Assembly: GCF_001428895.1 (NCBI RefSeq)
Contig: NZ_LMJA01000018.1
Location: forward strand, 1-38,389
Source: Mycobacterium sp. Root265
GTDB lineage: Bacteria; Actinomycetota; Actinomycetes; Mycobacteriales; Mycobacteriaceae
Direction: 5' to 3'
Length of the DNA: 38,389 bases
Positions 1 to 8,130 of the stretch are shown here, piece after piece. The position numbers were made by a program, and so were the translations under genes. Positions within the stretch are counted from its first letter, which is position 1. The number at the start of each line of letters is the position of its first letter. The notes beneath the pieces were generated by a model, which saw only the letters and a list, made by a program, of their open reading frames with translations, had not been told where the DNA came from and did no database searches.

Positions 1-218
1 GCGCCGTCCAGGACCGCATCCACTGGTTCTTCTCCATGGACTACGCCGGCCGCCGCCAATACTCCGAAGACACCGCCACCAACGCCTTCTACGAACAGCT
101 GGCCTGGAACTGGCCCAACTGGGCCAAGATCTTCTTCAACAACAAAGGCGTCGTCGCCCACTCCACTGCCGTCTGCATGAACTACCCACCCGACGACATG
201 TCCGTCTGGGTCTGGTGA
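1..218 (+). CDS. C-terminal part of an unrecognised protein
   Basis: This reading frame is open from the window edge (first full codon at base 3) to a TGA at 216-218, giving about 71 residues. The protein starts outside the window. The visible tail is rich in Trp, Phe, Tyr and Asn and ends in SVWVW. This composition is very unlike the Arg/Pro/Ala-rich shadow translations of high-GC DNA, so it is probably a real coding end. I do not recognise the family. The next gene starts 17 bp downstream on the same strand, so co-transcription is possible. Confidence 0.55.
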   Translation, partial: AVQDRIHWFFSMDYAGRRQYSEDTATNAFYEQLAWNWPNWAKIFFNNKGVVAHSTAVCMNYPPDDMSVWVW

Positions 219-235
219 CCCTATAGATTGACCCG

Positions 236-808
236 GTGCAGAAGCATCGGACCACGACGGTCGGCGTCCTGACCATTGTCGGTGCGCTGCTCTGCGCGGC
301 GGCCATCGGCGGATTCCTGCTCTACCGCTTTCATCTGCTGCGCCCGTATGTGTTCCACCCGTTGCTGTTCGGGGTCACCGGTGGTCTGGCCCTCGCCCTC
401 GCGTGCGGCCTCGGTCTGCGCCGCCCCCTCGCCCGCTGGATCGGCGTCGCGGTCTGCGTACTGGGTGCTGCCGCCATCGGTTTCATCGGCTGGTTCGCCT
501 CGGCCTTCCAGACCGACCTGACAGCCGAATCGCGCCTGGAGTCCGCCGACGGCAGTATGGAACTCGTGGTCTACAGCGGCAGCGCCGTCATGGCCCCGGA
601 TCCGATCTGGGAGCTGCGTCTGCACACCCGGCAGGGTCTGCTGTCGCAGGAGCGTGACCTCGGCTGCGTCAATGCGGATGTGCTGTCGCTCAACGGTATC
701 GGCTGGACCGGACCGCGGACACTGCGGGTGGCGCTGTCCAGCGGTGTCGTCGACATCGCCGTCGACGGTGACGGCCGACCGGACCGCACCGTCGACGGCG
801 GCTGCTAG
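236..808 (+). CDS. Small membrane protein, function unknown
   Basis: A 190-residue protein with a GTG start. Three hydrophobic stretches, near residues 9-30, 40-60 and 68-90, look like membrane helices. They are followed by a polar domain of about 95 residues, probably outside the membrane, ending in a Cys. I recognise no catalytic motif. The TAG stop lies inside a CTAG palindrome that also supplies the stop codon of the convergent flavin monooxygenase, so the two genes share four bases at their ends. Its role is unknown. Confidence 0.7.
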   Translation: MQKHRTTTVGVLTIVGALLCAAAIGGFLLYRFHLLRPYVFHPLLFGVTGGLALALACGLGLRRPLARWIGVAVCVLGAAAIGFIGWFASAFQTDLTAESRLESADGSMELVVYSGSAVMAPDPIWELRLHTRQGLLSQERDLGCVNADVLSLNGIGWTGPRTLRVALSSGVVDIAVDGDGRPDRTVDGGC

Positions 809-2649
809 CTGAGGTGGTGGACTTCCTGCAGCCCGTACACCGGCGTCGGGAGTCCTTCGTAGCGGGCCTTCAGCTGTAGGGCCAGGTACAACGAATAGTG
901 CCGGGACTGATGGAGATTCCCGCCGTGGAACCACAGGTTGGGTTGCTGGGTGGGCTTCCACATGTTGCGCTGCTCGCCCTCCCAGGGGCCGGGGTCCTTG
1001 GTCGTCTCGCTGCCCAGGCCCCACACCTTGCCGACCTTGTCGGCGACGTCCTGGCCGATCAGATCGGCGGCCCAGCCGTTCATCGAACCGAACCCGGTGG
1101 CGTACACCACCACATCGGCGGGCAACTCGGTACCGTCGGCCAGCACCACGCTGTCCGCGGTCAGGTGTGACACATCGCCGTGCGCCAGCTTGATGCTGCC
1201 GTCGGCAATGAGATCGCAGGCGCCGACGTCGATGTAGTAACCGGATCCGCGACGCAGGTACTTCATGAACAGCCCGGAGTCGTCATCGCCCCAGTCCAGG
1301 TCGAAGCCCGCGGCTTCCAGCCGGGCGTAGAAATCCTTGTCCCGCTCCCGGATCGCGTCATAGATCGGGATCTGGAACTGGTGCATGATCCGGTACGGCA
1401 GGGAGGCGAACGTCAGATCGGCCTTCTCGGTGGTCATTCCGGCCGCCAGCGCGCGCTCGGAGTACAGGTCGCCGAGCCCGAGATCCATCAGCGAATCCGA
1501 TTTCACGATATGGGTGGATGAGCGCTGCACCATCGTCACGTCGACACCGTTCTCGACCAGTGCCTTGCAGATGTCGTGCGCGGAGTTGTTGGAGCCGATG
1601 ACCACCGCGCGTTTGCCCGCGTACCGGTCCGGGCCCGGGTGATGGCTCGAATGGTGTTGGTCGCCGATGAATTCATCCTGGCCGGGGAAGGTGGGCACAT
1701 TCGGCTTGCCGGACATCCCGGTGGCCAGCACGAGCTGGGTCGGGTGCAGGGTGAGTCGCTCGCCGTCGCGGTCCACCTCGACCGTCCAGCGCTGTTCGGA
1801 CTCGTCGAAGGAGGCGGACAGGCAGGTGGTCTTCGACCAGTACGGCACCTCCATGACGCGGGTGTAGAACTCCAGCCAGTCGCCGATCTTGTCCTTCGGC
1901 GCGAACACCGGCCAGTTCTGCGGGAACGGCAGGTAGGGCAGGTGGTCGTACCAGACCGGGTCGTGCAGGCACAGCGACTTGTAGCGCTTGCGCCACTGAT
2001 CGCCGGGACGTTCGTGGCGGTCGACCACGATGGCGGGCACACCGAGCTGACGCAGCCTGGCGCCCAATGCGATTCCGCCCTGCCCGCCCCCGATCACCAG
2101 GATGTAGGGCTGCTCGGAGTAGCCGAGCGCACGATCCTCGTCGAGCTTGCGTTCCGCCCAGGACCGGGTGTCCGGGTCGGACCCGTGTACCGCACCGAGC
2201 ACCCGGGTGGCGCCCTTGCGCTCCTCATGGTCCTTGAGTTCCTGCAGCGCGGTCAGCAAGGTCCACGCTGTGTCCGATCCGTCGTCGCCTCGTTTCAGGC
2301 GCAGGTGACCGGTGCCACGGCCCACCGCGGTCTCGAACTCGATGAACGCCGACACCACGCCGTCACCGTCATCGGTGGCGGGCTCACGGGTCCGGAACCG
2401 TGACGGGTCCGTGCCGGTGAGCCGGTTCTCCAGCATCTCGCCGATCGCGTCACGGCCCTCCATCGTCTTCAGATTCCAGGTGAACGACACCAGGTCGCGC
2501 CAGAAGCTGTCGACGGCGAACATCCCGGTGGCCCGCTGGATGTCGCGGGTGGCCAGGACCGTCTCGAACTCGGACAGCCAGGCGTCCACGCGTTCTTGCG
2601 CCGAGATGCGGGAGGTGGGGGCAACCGGAAGGTCAGCGATCTGTGTCAT
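805..2649 (-). CDS. Flavin-containing monooxygenase with N-terminal NTF2-like domain
   Basis: About 614 residues from the ATG at 2649; a GTG at 2661 is an alternative, and neither has a clear ribosome site. The first 150 residues or so resemble a SnoaL/NTF2-like domain. The rest is a class B flavin monooxygenase of the YUCCA/Baeyer-Villiger superfamily. An FAD dinucleotide motif VIGGGQGGIALG follows the N-terminal domain, and a second Rossmann motif VVIGSNNSAHDI, with Asn where the second Gly is usual, is the likely NADPH site. ATGF near the C-terminus is typical of the fold. The family uses NADPH and O2 to oxygenate ketones or heteroatoms. The gene diverges from the butanediol/acetoin operon across about 96 bp, so a ketone or hydroxyketone substrate is an inference. 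Confidence 0.85.
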   Translation of the reverse strand: MTQIADLPVAPTSRISAQERVDAWLSEFETVLATRDIQRATGMFAVDSFWRDLVSFTWNLKTMEGRDAIGEMLENRLTGTDPSRFRTREPATDDGDGVVSAFIEFETAVGRGTGHLRLKRGDDGSDTAWTLLTALQELKDHEERKGATRVLGAVHGSDPDTRSWAERKLDEDRALGYSEQPYILVIGGGQGGIALGARLRQLGVPAIVVDRHERPGDQWRKRYKSLCLHDPVWYDHLPYLPFPQNWPVFAPKDKIGDWLEFYTRVMEVPYWSKTTCLSASFDESEQRWTVEVDRDGERLTLHPTQLVLATGMSGKPNVPTFPGQDEFIGDQHHSSHHPGPDRYAGKRAVVIGSNNSAHDICKALVENGVDVTMVQRSSTHIVKSDSLMDLGLGDLYSERALAAGMTTEKADLTFASLPYRIMHQFQIPIYDAIRERDKDFYARLEAAGFDLDWGDDDSGLFMKYLRRGSGYYIDVGACDLIADGSIKLAHGDVSHLTADSVVLADGTELPADVVVYATGFGSMNGWAADLIGQDVADKVGKVWGLGSETTKDPGPWEGEQRNMWKPTQQPNLWFHGGNLHQSRHYSLYLALQLKARYEGLPTPVYGLQEVHHLS

Positions 2650-2689
2650 GTGAGCCAGCACACACCTGGGCCCGATGCGAGCGCAAGGG

Positions 2690-2706
2690 CTGCAACCCCC
2701 TGCAAC
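2690..2706. promoter_or_regulatory. Candidate activator site: CTGCAAC direct repeat
   Basis: The 7-mer CTGCAAC occurs at 2690-2696 and again at 2700-2706, exactly one helical turn apart. It lies in the middle of the roughly 96-bp region between the divergent flavin monooxygenase and butanediol dehydrogenase genes. Tandem half-sites on one face of DNA suit an activator such as the GAF-domain protein encoded two genes downstream. The binding protein is inferred only from position. Confidence 0.35.
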
Positions 2707-2745
2707 TCTTTCGCGGTGTGCGCCAGGTCACATAGAACTGCAGGC

Positions 2746-3807
2746 ATGAGAGCAGCTGTGTACTACGGGCCGAACAAAGTCGATGTAACCGACGTACCCG
2801 AGCCGGAGCCGGGGCCCGGGACCGTCAAGGTGAAGGTCGGATTCAACGGCATCTGCGGCACGGACCTGCACGAATACTATGCCGGGCCGATCTTCGTGCC
2901 GACCGAACCGCACCCGCTGACCGGCCAGCAGCTGCCGGTGGTGATGGGCCACGAATTCTCCGGCACCATCACCGCACTCGGCGCCGGGGTCCGCGGCTGG
3001 GCCGAGGGGGACCGGGTGGCGATCGAACCGATCTACCGGTGCGGGAAGTGCGGACCGTGTCAGGCGGGCAACTACAACATCTGCGCCCAGATCGGCTTCC
3101 ACGGACTGATGTCCGACGGCGGGATGGCGGAGTACACCGTCGTGCCGGTGAACATGCTGCACAAGCTGCCCGACAATGTGTCACTGGAACTCGGCGCGCT
3201 GGTGGAGCCGATGTCGGTGGCCTATCACGCGGCCACCCTGGGCGACGCGCACCCCGGCGACACCGCGATGGTGTTCGGCGCGGGCCCCATCGGCATCGGA
3301 CTGTGGTTCGCACTGCGCGGCAAGGGTATCGAGGACACCTTCGTCGTCGAGCCATCCGCCACGCGACGCGCCGCCATCGAAGCGCTCGGCGCGCGCACCC
3401 TGGATCCGACCGCCGTCGACGTACCGTCCTTCATCGCCGACCACACGAGCGGCCGCGGTGCCGGCGCGGTATACGACGCCGCCGGGGTGGCCCCCGCCGT
3501 CGAGACCGCGCTGGCCTGCGTCGGTGCGCGCAAGGCCATGGTCAGCGTGGCGATCTACGAGAAGCCGCTGACCACCCCGCTGCTGAACCTGGTGATGAAC
3601 GAATCCCGGATCCAGGGCTCGCTGTGTTACACCGCAGCCGATTTCGAAGCCGTCATCGACCTGATGTCGCGCGGGACCTACGACACCACCGGGTGGGTGA
3701 CCGCCATCGGTATCGAGGATGTCGTCGATGAGGGCTTCGAGGCCCTGCATGCCGGAACCAAGATGAAGGTTCTGGTCGATCCCGCCGACTCGAAGGGTCG
3801 GTCATGA
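2746..3807 (+). CDS. Zinc-dependent 2,3-butanediol dehydrogenase-like enzyme
   Basis: A 353-residue medium-chain dehydrogenase. The ATG at 2746 is chosen because the protein then starts MRAAVYYGP, as the family does; the frame is open further upstream but would run into the divergent gene. The catalytic-zinc region contains GICGTDLHEY and GHEFSG. Structural-zinc cysteines are in YRCGKCGPCQAGNYNIC. A cofactor-binding FGAGPIGIG follows. The HEY after GTDL and the overall length match 2,3-butanediol dehydrogenases, which interconvert butanediol and acetoin with NAD(H). The stop overlaps the next start (ATGA), so the two are translationally coupled. Other vicinal diols or sorbitol-type alcohols remain possible substrates. 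Confidence 0.85.
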   Translation: MRAAVYYGPNKVDVTDVPEPEPGPGTVKVKVGFNGICGTDLHEYYAGPIFVPTEPHPLTGQQLPVVMGHEFSGTITALGAGVRGWAEGDRVAIEPIYRCGKCGPCQAGNYNICAQIGFHGLMSDGGMAEYTVVPVNMLHKLPDNVSLELGALVEPMSVAYHAATLGDAHPGDTAMVFGAGPIGIGLWFALRGKGIEDTFVVEPSATRRAAIEALGARTLDPTAVDVPSFIADHTSGRGAGAVYDAAGVAPAVETALACVGARKAMVSVAIYEKPLTTPLLNLVMNESRIQGSLCYTAADFEAVIDLMSRGTYDTTGWVTAIGIEDVVDEGFEALHAGTKMKVLVDPADSKGRS

Positions 3808-4601
3808 CACGCACCATCCCCGCCCCGCTGGTCGGCAAGGTGGCACTGGTGACCGGCGCGGGCCGAGGTATCGGCCGCGGCATCGCCCACGAGCTGGCCG
3901 GCCAGGGAGCCGACCTGGCGCTGGTCGATGTCAGTGCCGACGCGCTGGCCGGCGTCGCCGACGAGATCACCGAAATCGGCTCCAAAGTCACCACATTCGT
4001 CGCCGACGTCTCCGACCGCGCGGCCGTCTTCGACGCGGTGGAGCACGCCGCGAGCGCCCTCGGCGGATTCGACATCATGGTGAACAACGCCGGGATCGCC
4101 TTGGTGGGACCGATTGCGGAGGTGACCCCGGAACAGCTGTCACGGTTGTGGGCGATCAACGTCGACGGTGTGTTGTGGGGCATCCAGGCCGCGGTCGCCA
4201 AATTCACCGAGCTCGGCACCAGGGGCAAGGTGATCAATGCCTCGTCCATCGCGGGTCACGAGGGGTTCGCGATGCTGGGCCCGTACAGCGCCACCAAATT
4301 CGCGGTCCGGGCGCTCACCCAGGCCGCGGCCAAGGAGCACGCCGGGGCCGGCATCACCGTCAACGCGTACTGCCCGGGGGTCGTCGGCACCGACATGTGG
4401 GTCGAGATCGACAAGCGGTTCGCCGAACTGACCGGCGCCGCGGAGGGTGAGACCTTCGCGAAGTTCTCCGCCACCATTGCACTCGGCAGGCCGGAGACGC
4501 CGGAGGATGTCGCCGGATACGTCGCCTACCTGGCCGGACCCGGCGCGGACTACATGACGGGGCAGGCCGGCCTGATCGACGGGGGCATGGTCTACCGGTG
4601 A
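3804..4601 (+). CDS. Short-chain dehydrogenase, acetoin/diacetyl reductase-like
   Basis: A 265-residue SDR. The cofactor motif TGAGRGIGRGIA lies near residue 20, NNAG near 95, the catalytic Ser in INASSIAGH, and Tyr/Lys in YSATKFA. The C-terminal GLIDGGMVYR is typical of acetoin (diacetyl) reductases of the BudC type. These reduce diacetyl to acetoin or acetoin to 2,3-butanediol with NADH. The start overlaps the stop of the preceding butanediol dehydrogenase by 4 bp, which supports a shared diol/hydroxyketone pathway. SDR specificity is hard to read from sequence, so the exact substrate is inferred from the pairing. Confidence 0.8.
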   Translation: MTRTIPAPLVGKVALVTGAGRGIGRGIAHELAGQGADLALVDVSADALAGVADEITEIGSKVTTFVADVSDRAAVFDAVEHAASALGGFDIMVNNAGIALVGPIAEVTPEQLSRLWAINVDGVLWGIQAAVAKFTELGTRGKVINASSIAGHEGFAMLGPYSATKFAVRALTQAAAKEHAGAGITVNAYCPGVVGTDMWVEIDKRFAELTGAAEGETFAKFSATIALGRPETPEDVAGYVAYLAGPGADYMTGQAGLIDGGMVYR

Positions 4602-4644
4602 CCCGCACGTGACAGCCCGTGTGACGGGGAGCACAATCGGGGCA

Positions 4645-5931
4645 ATGGCAGGCTCCTCGATCCCCGAGCCCGCGGTCGCCGTCGGTGACGACCCGCGTCG
4701 GTACGCCATGCTGCTGTCCGAGGTGTATGACGCGACGATGGCCGGGTCCCGGGCTCCGGCGAAACCGCGCACCGTCATCGCGGACTCCTGGAACAGGCTG
4801 CTGGGCAGTGGAATTGACCCCGAGCATCACGACCCGCCGGATGTGGATCGCAGTGGGCTGGATCTGCTGCGGCAGTCCTCGGGTCTGACGGCGGTGCTCG
4901 AGGACATCTCGCGGGGCCTGGAATCGGTGATCGCCGACGGCAACAACATCCTGGTGGTGGCGGATGCGCGCGGCCGGGTGCTGTGGCGCTCCGGCACACC
5001 CCGGGTGTTGTCACAGGCTGACCGGCTGGGCTTCGTCGAGGGCGCCCACTGGGGCGAACCTGCGGTGGGGACCAACGCGATCGGTACCGCGCTGGTGTCC
5101 CGGCGGGCGGTGCAGATCTTCTCCGCCGAGCACTTCCTGCGCAGCCATCACGCCTGGACGTGTGCGGGCGCGCCGATCCGCGACCCGCGCACCGGGCATG
5201 TGATCGGTGCCGTCGACGTGTCCGGACCTGCCTCGACGGTGCATCCCACCACCGTGGCGCTGGTGGACCTGGTGGCGCGGCTGGCCGAATCGCGGCTGCG
5301 TGAAGCCCATGAACGCACGCTGAACCGGTTGCGGGCGGTCGCTGCCCCGATGCTGGCCCGGATGGGCTCGCCGGCGCTCGCGGTCGACCCGGAAGGCTGG
5401 GTCGCGGCGGTGGATTCACTTCCGCCGCACAATCGGATCCTGTTGCCGCACAACGCCGGGGCCGGCCGCGCGTGGATACCCGCACTCGGTGCCTGTGAGC
5501 TGGAGCCGCTGTCGGGCGGGTGGCTGGTGCGGCCGGTCGAGGAGATGGCCGCCGACGGTCCGGCGGGGCGCGCCACGCTGGACCTGCGGAACCACAGTGC
5601 GCCGACACTGTCGATGGTGGGGCAGTCGGGCACCTGGTGTCGCGACATCTCGCCGCGGCACGCCGAGATACTGCTGGTGCTCGCCACCCGTCCGGAGGGG
5701 CGCAGCGCACCGGAGCTGGCCGCGGATCTGTATGGCGACCGTTCCCGGGTGGTCACCGTGCGTGCCGAGATGTCGCGGCTGCGAAGGCAACTCGTCGGTC
5801 TGATCGCCGGGCAGCCGTACCGCTTCGCGGACGGCGTCGTGGTGGACGTGCTTCGACCCAGCGATCCGCGGGGGTTGCTACCGGCGTCGACCGCGCCCGC
5901 GGTCCGTGCCGCCCGTGATCAGAGCGTGTAG
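4645..5931 (+). CDS. GAF-domain transcriptional regulator, AcoR-like without AAA+ domain
   Basis: About 428 residues from the ATG at 4645; an in-frame GTG at 4609 would add 12. The N-terminal half resembles the sensor part of AcoR. The segment EGAHWGEPAVGTNAIGTAL matches the GAF signature of acetoin-type activators. There is no Walker A, GAFTGA or Walker B, so the sigma-54 ATPase module of true AcoR is absent. Instead the last 80 or so residues (ISPRHAEILLVL onward, with VTVRAEMSRLRRQLVG) look like a winged-helix DNA-binding domain. It follows the butanediol/acetoin genes by 43 bp and probably controls them and the divergent monooxygenase in response to a small hydroxyketone. Its 3' end overlaps the convergent dioxygenase by 13 bp. 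Confidence 0.75.
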   Translation: MAGSSIPEPAVAVGDDPRRYAMLLSEVYDATMAGSRAPAKPRTVIADSWNRLLGSGIDPEHHDPPDVDRSGLDLLRQSSGLTAVLEDISRGLESVIADGNNILVVADARGRVLWRSGTPRVLSQADRLGFVEGAHWGEPAVGTNAIGTALVSRRAVQIFSAEHFLRSHHAWTCAGAPIRDPRTGHVIGAVDVSGPASTVHPTTVALVDLVARLAESRLREAHERTLNRLRAVAAPMLARMGSPALAVDPEGWVAAVDSLPPHNRILLPHNAGAGRAWIPALGACELEPLSGGWLVRPVEEMAADGPAGRATLDLRNHSAPTLSMVGQSGTWCRDISPRHAEILLVLATRPEGRSAPELAADLYGDRSRVVTVRAEMSRLRRQLVGLIAGQPYRFADGVVVDVLRPSDPRGLLPASTAPAVRAARDQSV

Positions 5932-6683
5932 GACGTCATCGACAACGAGCCATAGGTGTAACCCTGGACAAGCACGGTGGCGGGTGTGGCTCCGGCCAGT
6001 CCGGCGAAGTACAGCATCGGGATGAAATGGTCGGCCGTGGGCACCGCTCGATCGAAATCAGGGTGCTCGCGCAGTCTCAGCACCTCGGCGGGCGCTGAGG
6101 TCAGCAGCTCACGGGCAGCGTCGTCAAACCTTGCGGCCCAGTCGAATCCGCTGTCGGGCAGAGTCGGAGACATCACTCGTAAGTTGTGCACGATGTTCCC
6201 GCTGCCGAGCACCAGGACGCCGCGTCGGCGCAACGGGGCCAACCGCGCACCGAGGTCGAGATGGTATTCCAGCGGTTGCTCGGCGTTGATGGACAGCTGC
6301 ACCACGGGGATGTCGGCGTCCGGGAAGGCGTGCAGCAGCACCGACCAGGTGCCGTGGTCAATGCCCCAGCTGTCCTGGTCGGCGCCCACCCAGGTCGGCT
6401 TCACGATCTCAGCGACCTCGTCGACCAGGGCGGGCAGCCCCGGCGCCGGGTACCCGACCGCATAGAGCTCTGGCGGAAAACCGTAGAAATCATGGATGGT
6501 CCGGGGCCGTGCCATCGCGGTCACGGCGGTGGCGTTGATGTACCAGTGCGCGCTGACCACCAGGATGGCGCGCGGCCGCGGCACCGACTGCCCGAACGCC
6601 TGCCAGGCGTCGGTGTAGCGATTGGTGTCCAGCGCATTCATGGGGCTGCCGTGGCCTATGAAGGCTGCGGGCATGGCGCTCAT
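5919..6683 (-). CDS. ygiD: LigB-type extradiol dioxygenase (4,5-DOPA dioxygenase family)
   Basis: A 254-residue protein with an ATG start. Family hallmarks are an N-terminal FIGHGSPMNAL, SAHWY, a central DHGTWSVLLHAFP, GSGNIVHNLR and ADHFIPMLYFAG near the C-terminus. The conserved histidines supply the metal site. The family (YgiD in E. coli, DODA in plants) cleaves catechol rings such as L-DOPA at the 4,5 bond with O2. The length is normal. No catechol pathway genes surround it, so the physiological substrate is unknown. It diverges from fprA across 91 bp. Confidence 0.85.
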   Translation of the reverse strand: MSAMPAAFIGHGSPMNALDTNRYTDAWQAFGQSVPRPRAILVVSAHWYINATAVTAMARPRTIHDFYGFPPELYAVGYPAPGLPALVDEVAEIVKPTWVGADQDSWGIDHGTWSVLLHAFPDADIPVVQLSINAEQPLEYHLDLGARLAPLRRRGVLVLGSGNIVHNLRVMSPTLPDSGFDWAARFDDAARELLTSAPAEVLRLREHPDFDRAVPTADHFIPMLYFAGLAGATPATVLVQGYTYGSLSMTSYTL

Positions 6684-6738
6684 GGGACGAAACTACCGCA
6701 CCCGGCCGGGGTAGGCCTTGCGGTACCCGCGTACCAAG

Positions 6739-6757
6739 TTAGGGTTGCCTTACCCAT
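6739..6757. promoter_or_regulatory. Possible IdeR/DtxR iron box
   Basis: The 19-mer TTAGGGTTGCCTTACCCAT, 18 bp upstream of the fprA start, matches 14 of 19 positions of the DtxR/IdeR consensus TTAGGTTAGSCTAACCTAA. The outer TTAGG and inner ACC-A positions are kept. It is imperfect in the second half-site. If real, Fe(II)-bound IdeR would control fprA and perhaps the divergent dioxygenase. Confidence 0.4.
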
Positions 6758-6774
6758 ATCTAAGCGAGGTGCTC

Positions 6775-8130
6775 ATGCGAGAGATCCGTGTGGCGGTCAT
6801 CGGGGCCGGCCCAGCCGGCATCTATGCGTCCGACACTCTGACCAGTGAATATGCGAATGCGCGGGTCGACCTGTTCGATCGTCTGCCGGCGCCGTACGGC
6901 CTGGTCCGCTATGGCGTCGCCCCCGATCACCCGCGGATCAAGGAGATCATCAAGGCCCTGCGCCGGGTGCTCTCGCGGGACGAGATTCGCTTCATCGGCA
7001 ACGTCCACTACGGCACCGACATCACGCTGACGGACCTGCGGCGTCACTACGACGCCGTCATCTTCTCCACCGGCGCGCGCCGGGACCGCCCGCTGGACAT
7101 CCCGGGTATCGACCTGCCCGGCAGTTACGGCGCTGCGGACTTCGTCTCCTGGTACGACGGGCACCCCGACGTGCCGCGCACCTGGCCATTGGAGGCCCGC
7201 GAGGTCGCCGTGCTCGGGGCGGGCAATGTGGCCCTCGACATCGCCCGGGTGCTGGCCAAGCCCGCCGAGGAACAGCTCGGCACCGAGATCGCCGGCAACG
7301 TCTATCAGGGATTGGCGCTGAACAAGGCGACCGACATCCATGTCTTCGCCCGGCGCGGTCCGGCCCAGATCAAGTTCTCGCCCATGGAGTTTCGTGAGCT
7401 GTCGCATTCACCGAGTGTCGACGTCATCGTGCATCCGGAGGGTTTCGAGATCGATGAGGCCAGTCAGAAGGCCATCAACTCGACCAAGTCCATCAAGCTC
7501 GTCGTCGACACCATGATGAAGTACATGGACCGGGAGCCCACCGGCGCGCCGCACCGCATCCACATCCACCTATGCCAGTCGCCGGTCGCGGTGCTGGGCA
7601 CCGATGCGGTGGAGGGACTGCGCACCGAGCGCACCGAGCTGATCGGCGACGGAACCGTGAGGGGCACAGGAGAGTTCACCGACTGGCCGGTCCAGGCCGT
7701 CTACCGCGCGGTCGGTTACCTGTCCTCACACCTGGCCGATCTGCCTTTCGATCACCATGCCGGCGTGGTCCCCAACGACGCGGGCCGGGTGCTCGACGCG
7801 GACTGGATGGTGGTCGACGCCACCTACGTCACGGGCTGGATCAAGCGCGGCCCGATCGGATTGATCGGCCACACCAAATCCGATGCGGCCGAGACGATCG
7901 CCAGCCTGCTAGCCGACCTGCCGGGCATCCGCCCGCCCGAGGTCGGTGACCCGGACGCCATCCTGGGCCACCTGTCCGCCAACAACGTGGACTACACCAC
8001 CTGGGCCGAATGGGAACGTCTGGACGCCCACGAGGTCGCACTCGGTGGGGAACAGGGCCGCGAACGGGTCAAGGTGGTGCCGCGGGCCGACATGATCACC
8101 GCAGGTAGGCGTCCGCCCACGCCCCGATGA
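6775..8130 (+). CDS. fprA: NADPH:ferredoxin reductase FprA
   Basis: A 451-residue flavoprotein of the adrenodoxin-reductase type. The ATG at 6775 is preceded by GCGAGGT. An FAD motif VIGAGPAGIYASD lies at the N-terminus, followed by PAPYGLVRYGVAPDH, a strong signature of the FprA/adrenodoxin reductase group. The NADP motif VLGAGNVALDIAR lies in the middle, with FARRGPAQIKFSPMEFREL and the late GWIKRGPIGLIGHTKSDA. The family passes electrons from NADPH to ferredoxins that serve P450s and Fe-S enzymes. The length is close to M. tuberculosis FprA. A candidate iron box sits just upstream. The last 35 bp overlap the convergent hydrolase. Confidence 0.95.
   Translation: MREIRVAVIGAGPAGIYASDTLTSEYANARVDLFDRLPAPYGLVRYGVAPDHPRIKEIIKALRRVLSRDEIRFIGNVHYGTDITLTDLRRHYDAVIFSTGARRDRPLDIPGIDLPGSYGAADFVSWYDGHPDVPRTWPLEAREVAVLGAGNVALDIARVLAKPAEEQLGTEIAGNVYQGLALNKATDIHVFARRGPAQIKFSPMEFRELSHSPSVDVIVHPEGFEIDEASQKAINSTKSIKLVVDTMMKYMDREPTGAPHRIHIHLCQSPVAVLGTDAVEGLRTERTELIGDGTVRGTGEFTDWPVQAVYRAVGYLSSHLADLPFDHHAGVVPNDAGRVLDADWMVVDATYVTGWIKRGPIGLIGHTKSDAAETIASLLADLPGIRPPEVGDPDAILGHLSANNVDYTTWAEWERLDAHEVALGGEQGRERVKVVPRADMITAGRRPPTPR

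Noticed and set aside
4645-5931. Sigma-54-dependent activator
   Set aside because: No Walker motifs or GAFTGA loop are present. Only the GAF signature resembles AcoR.
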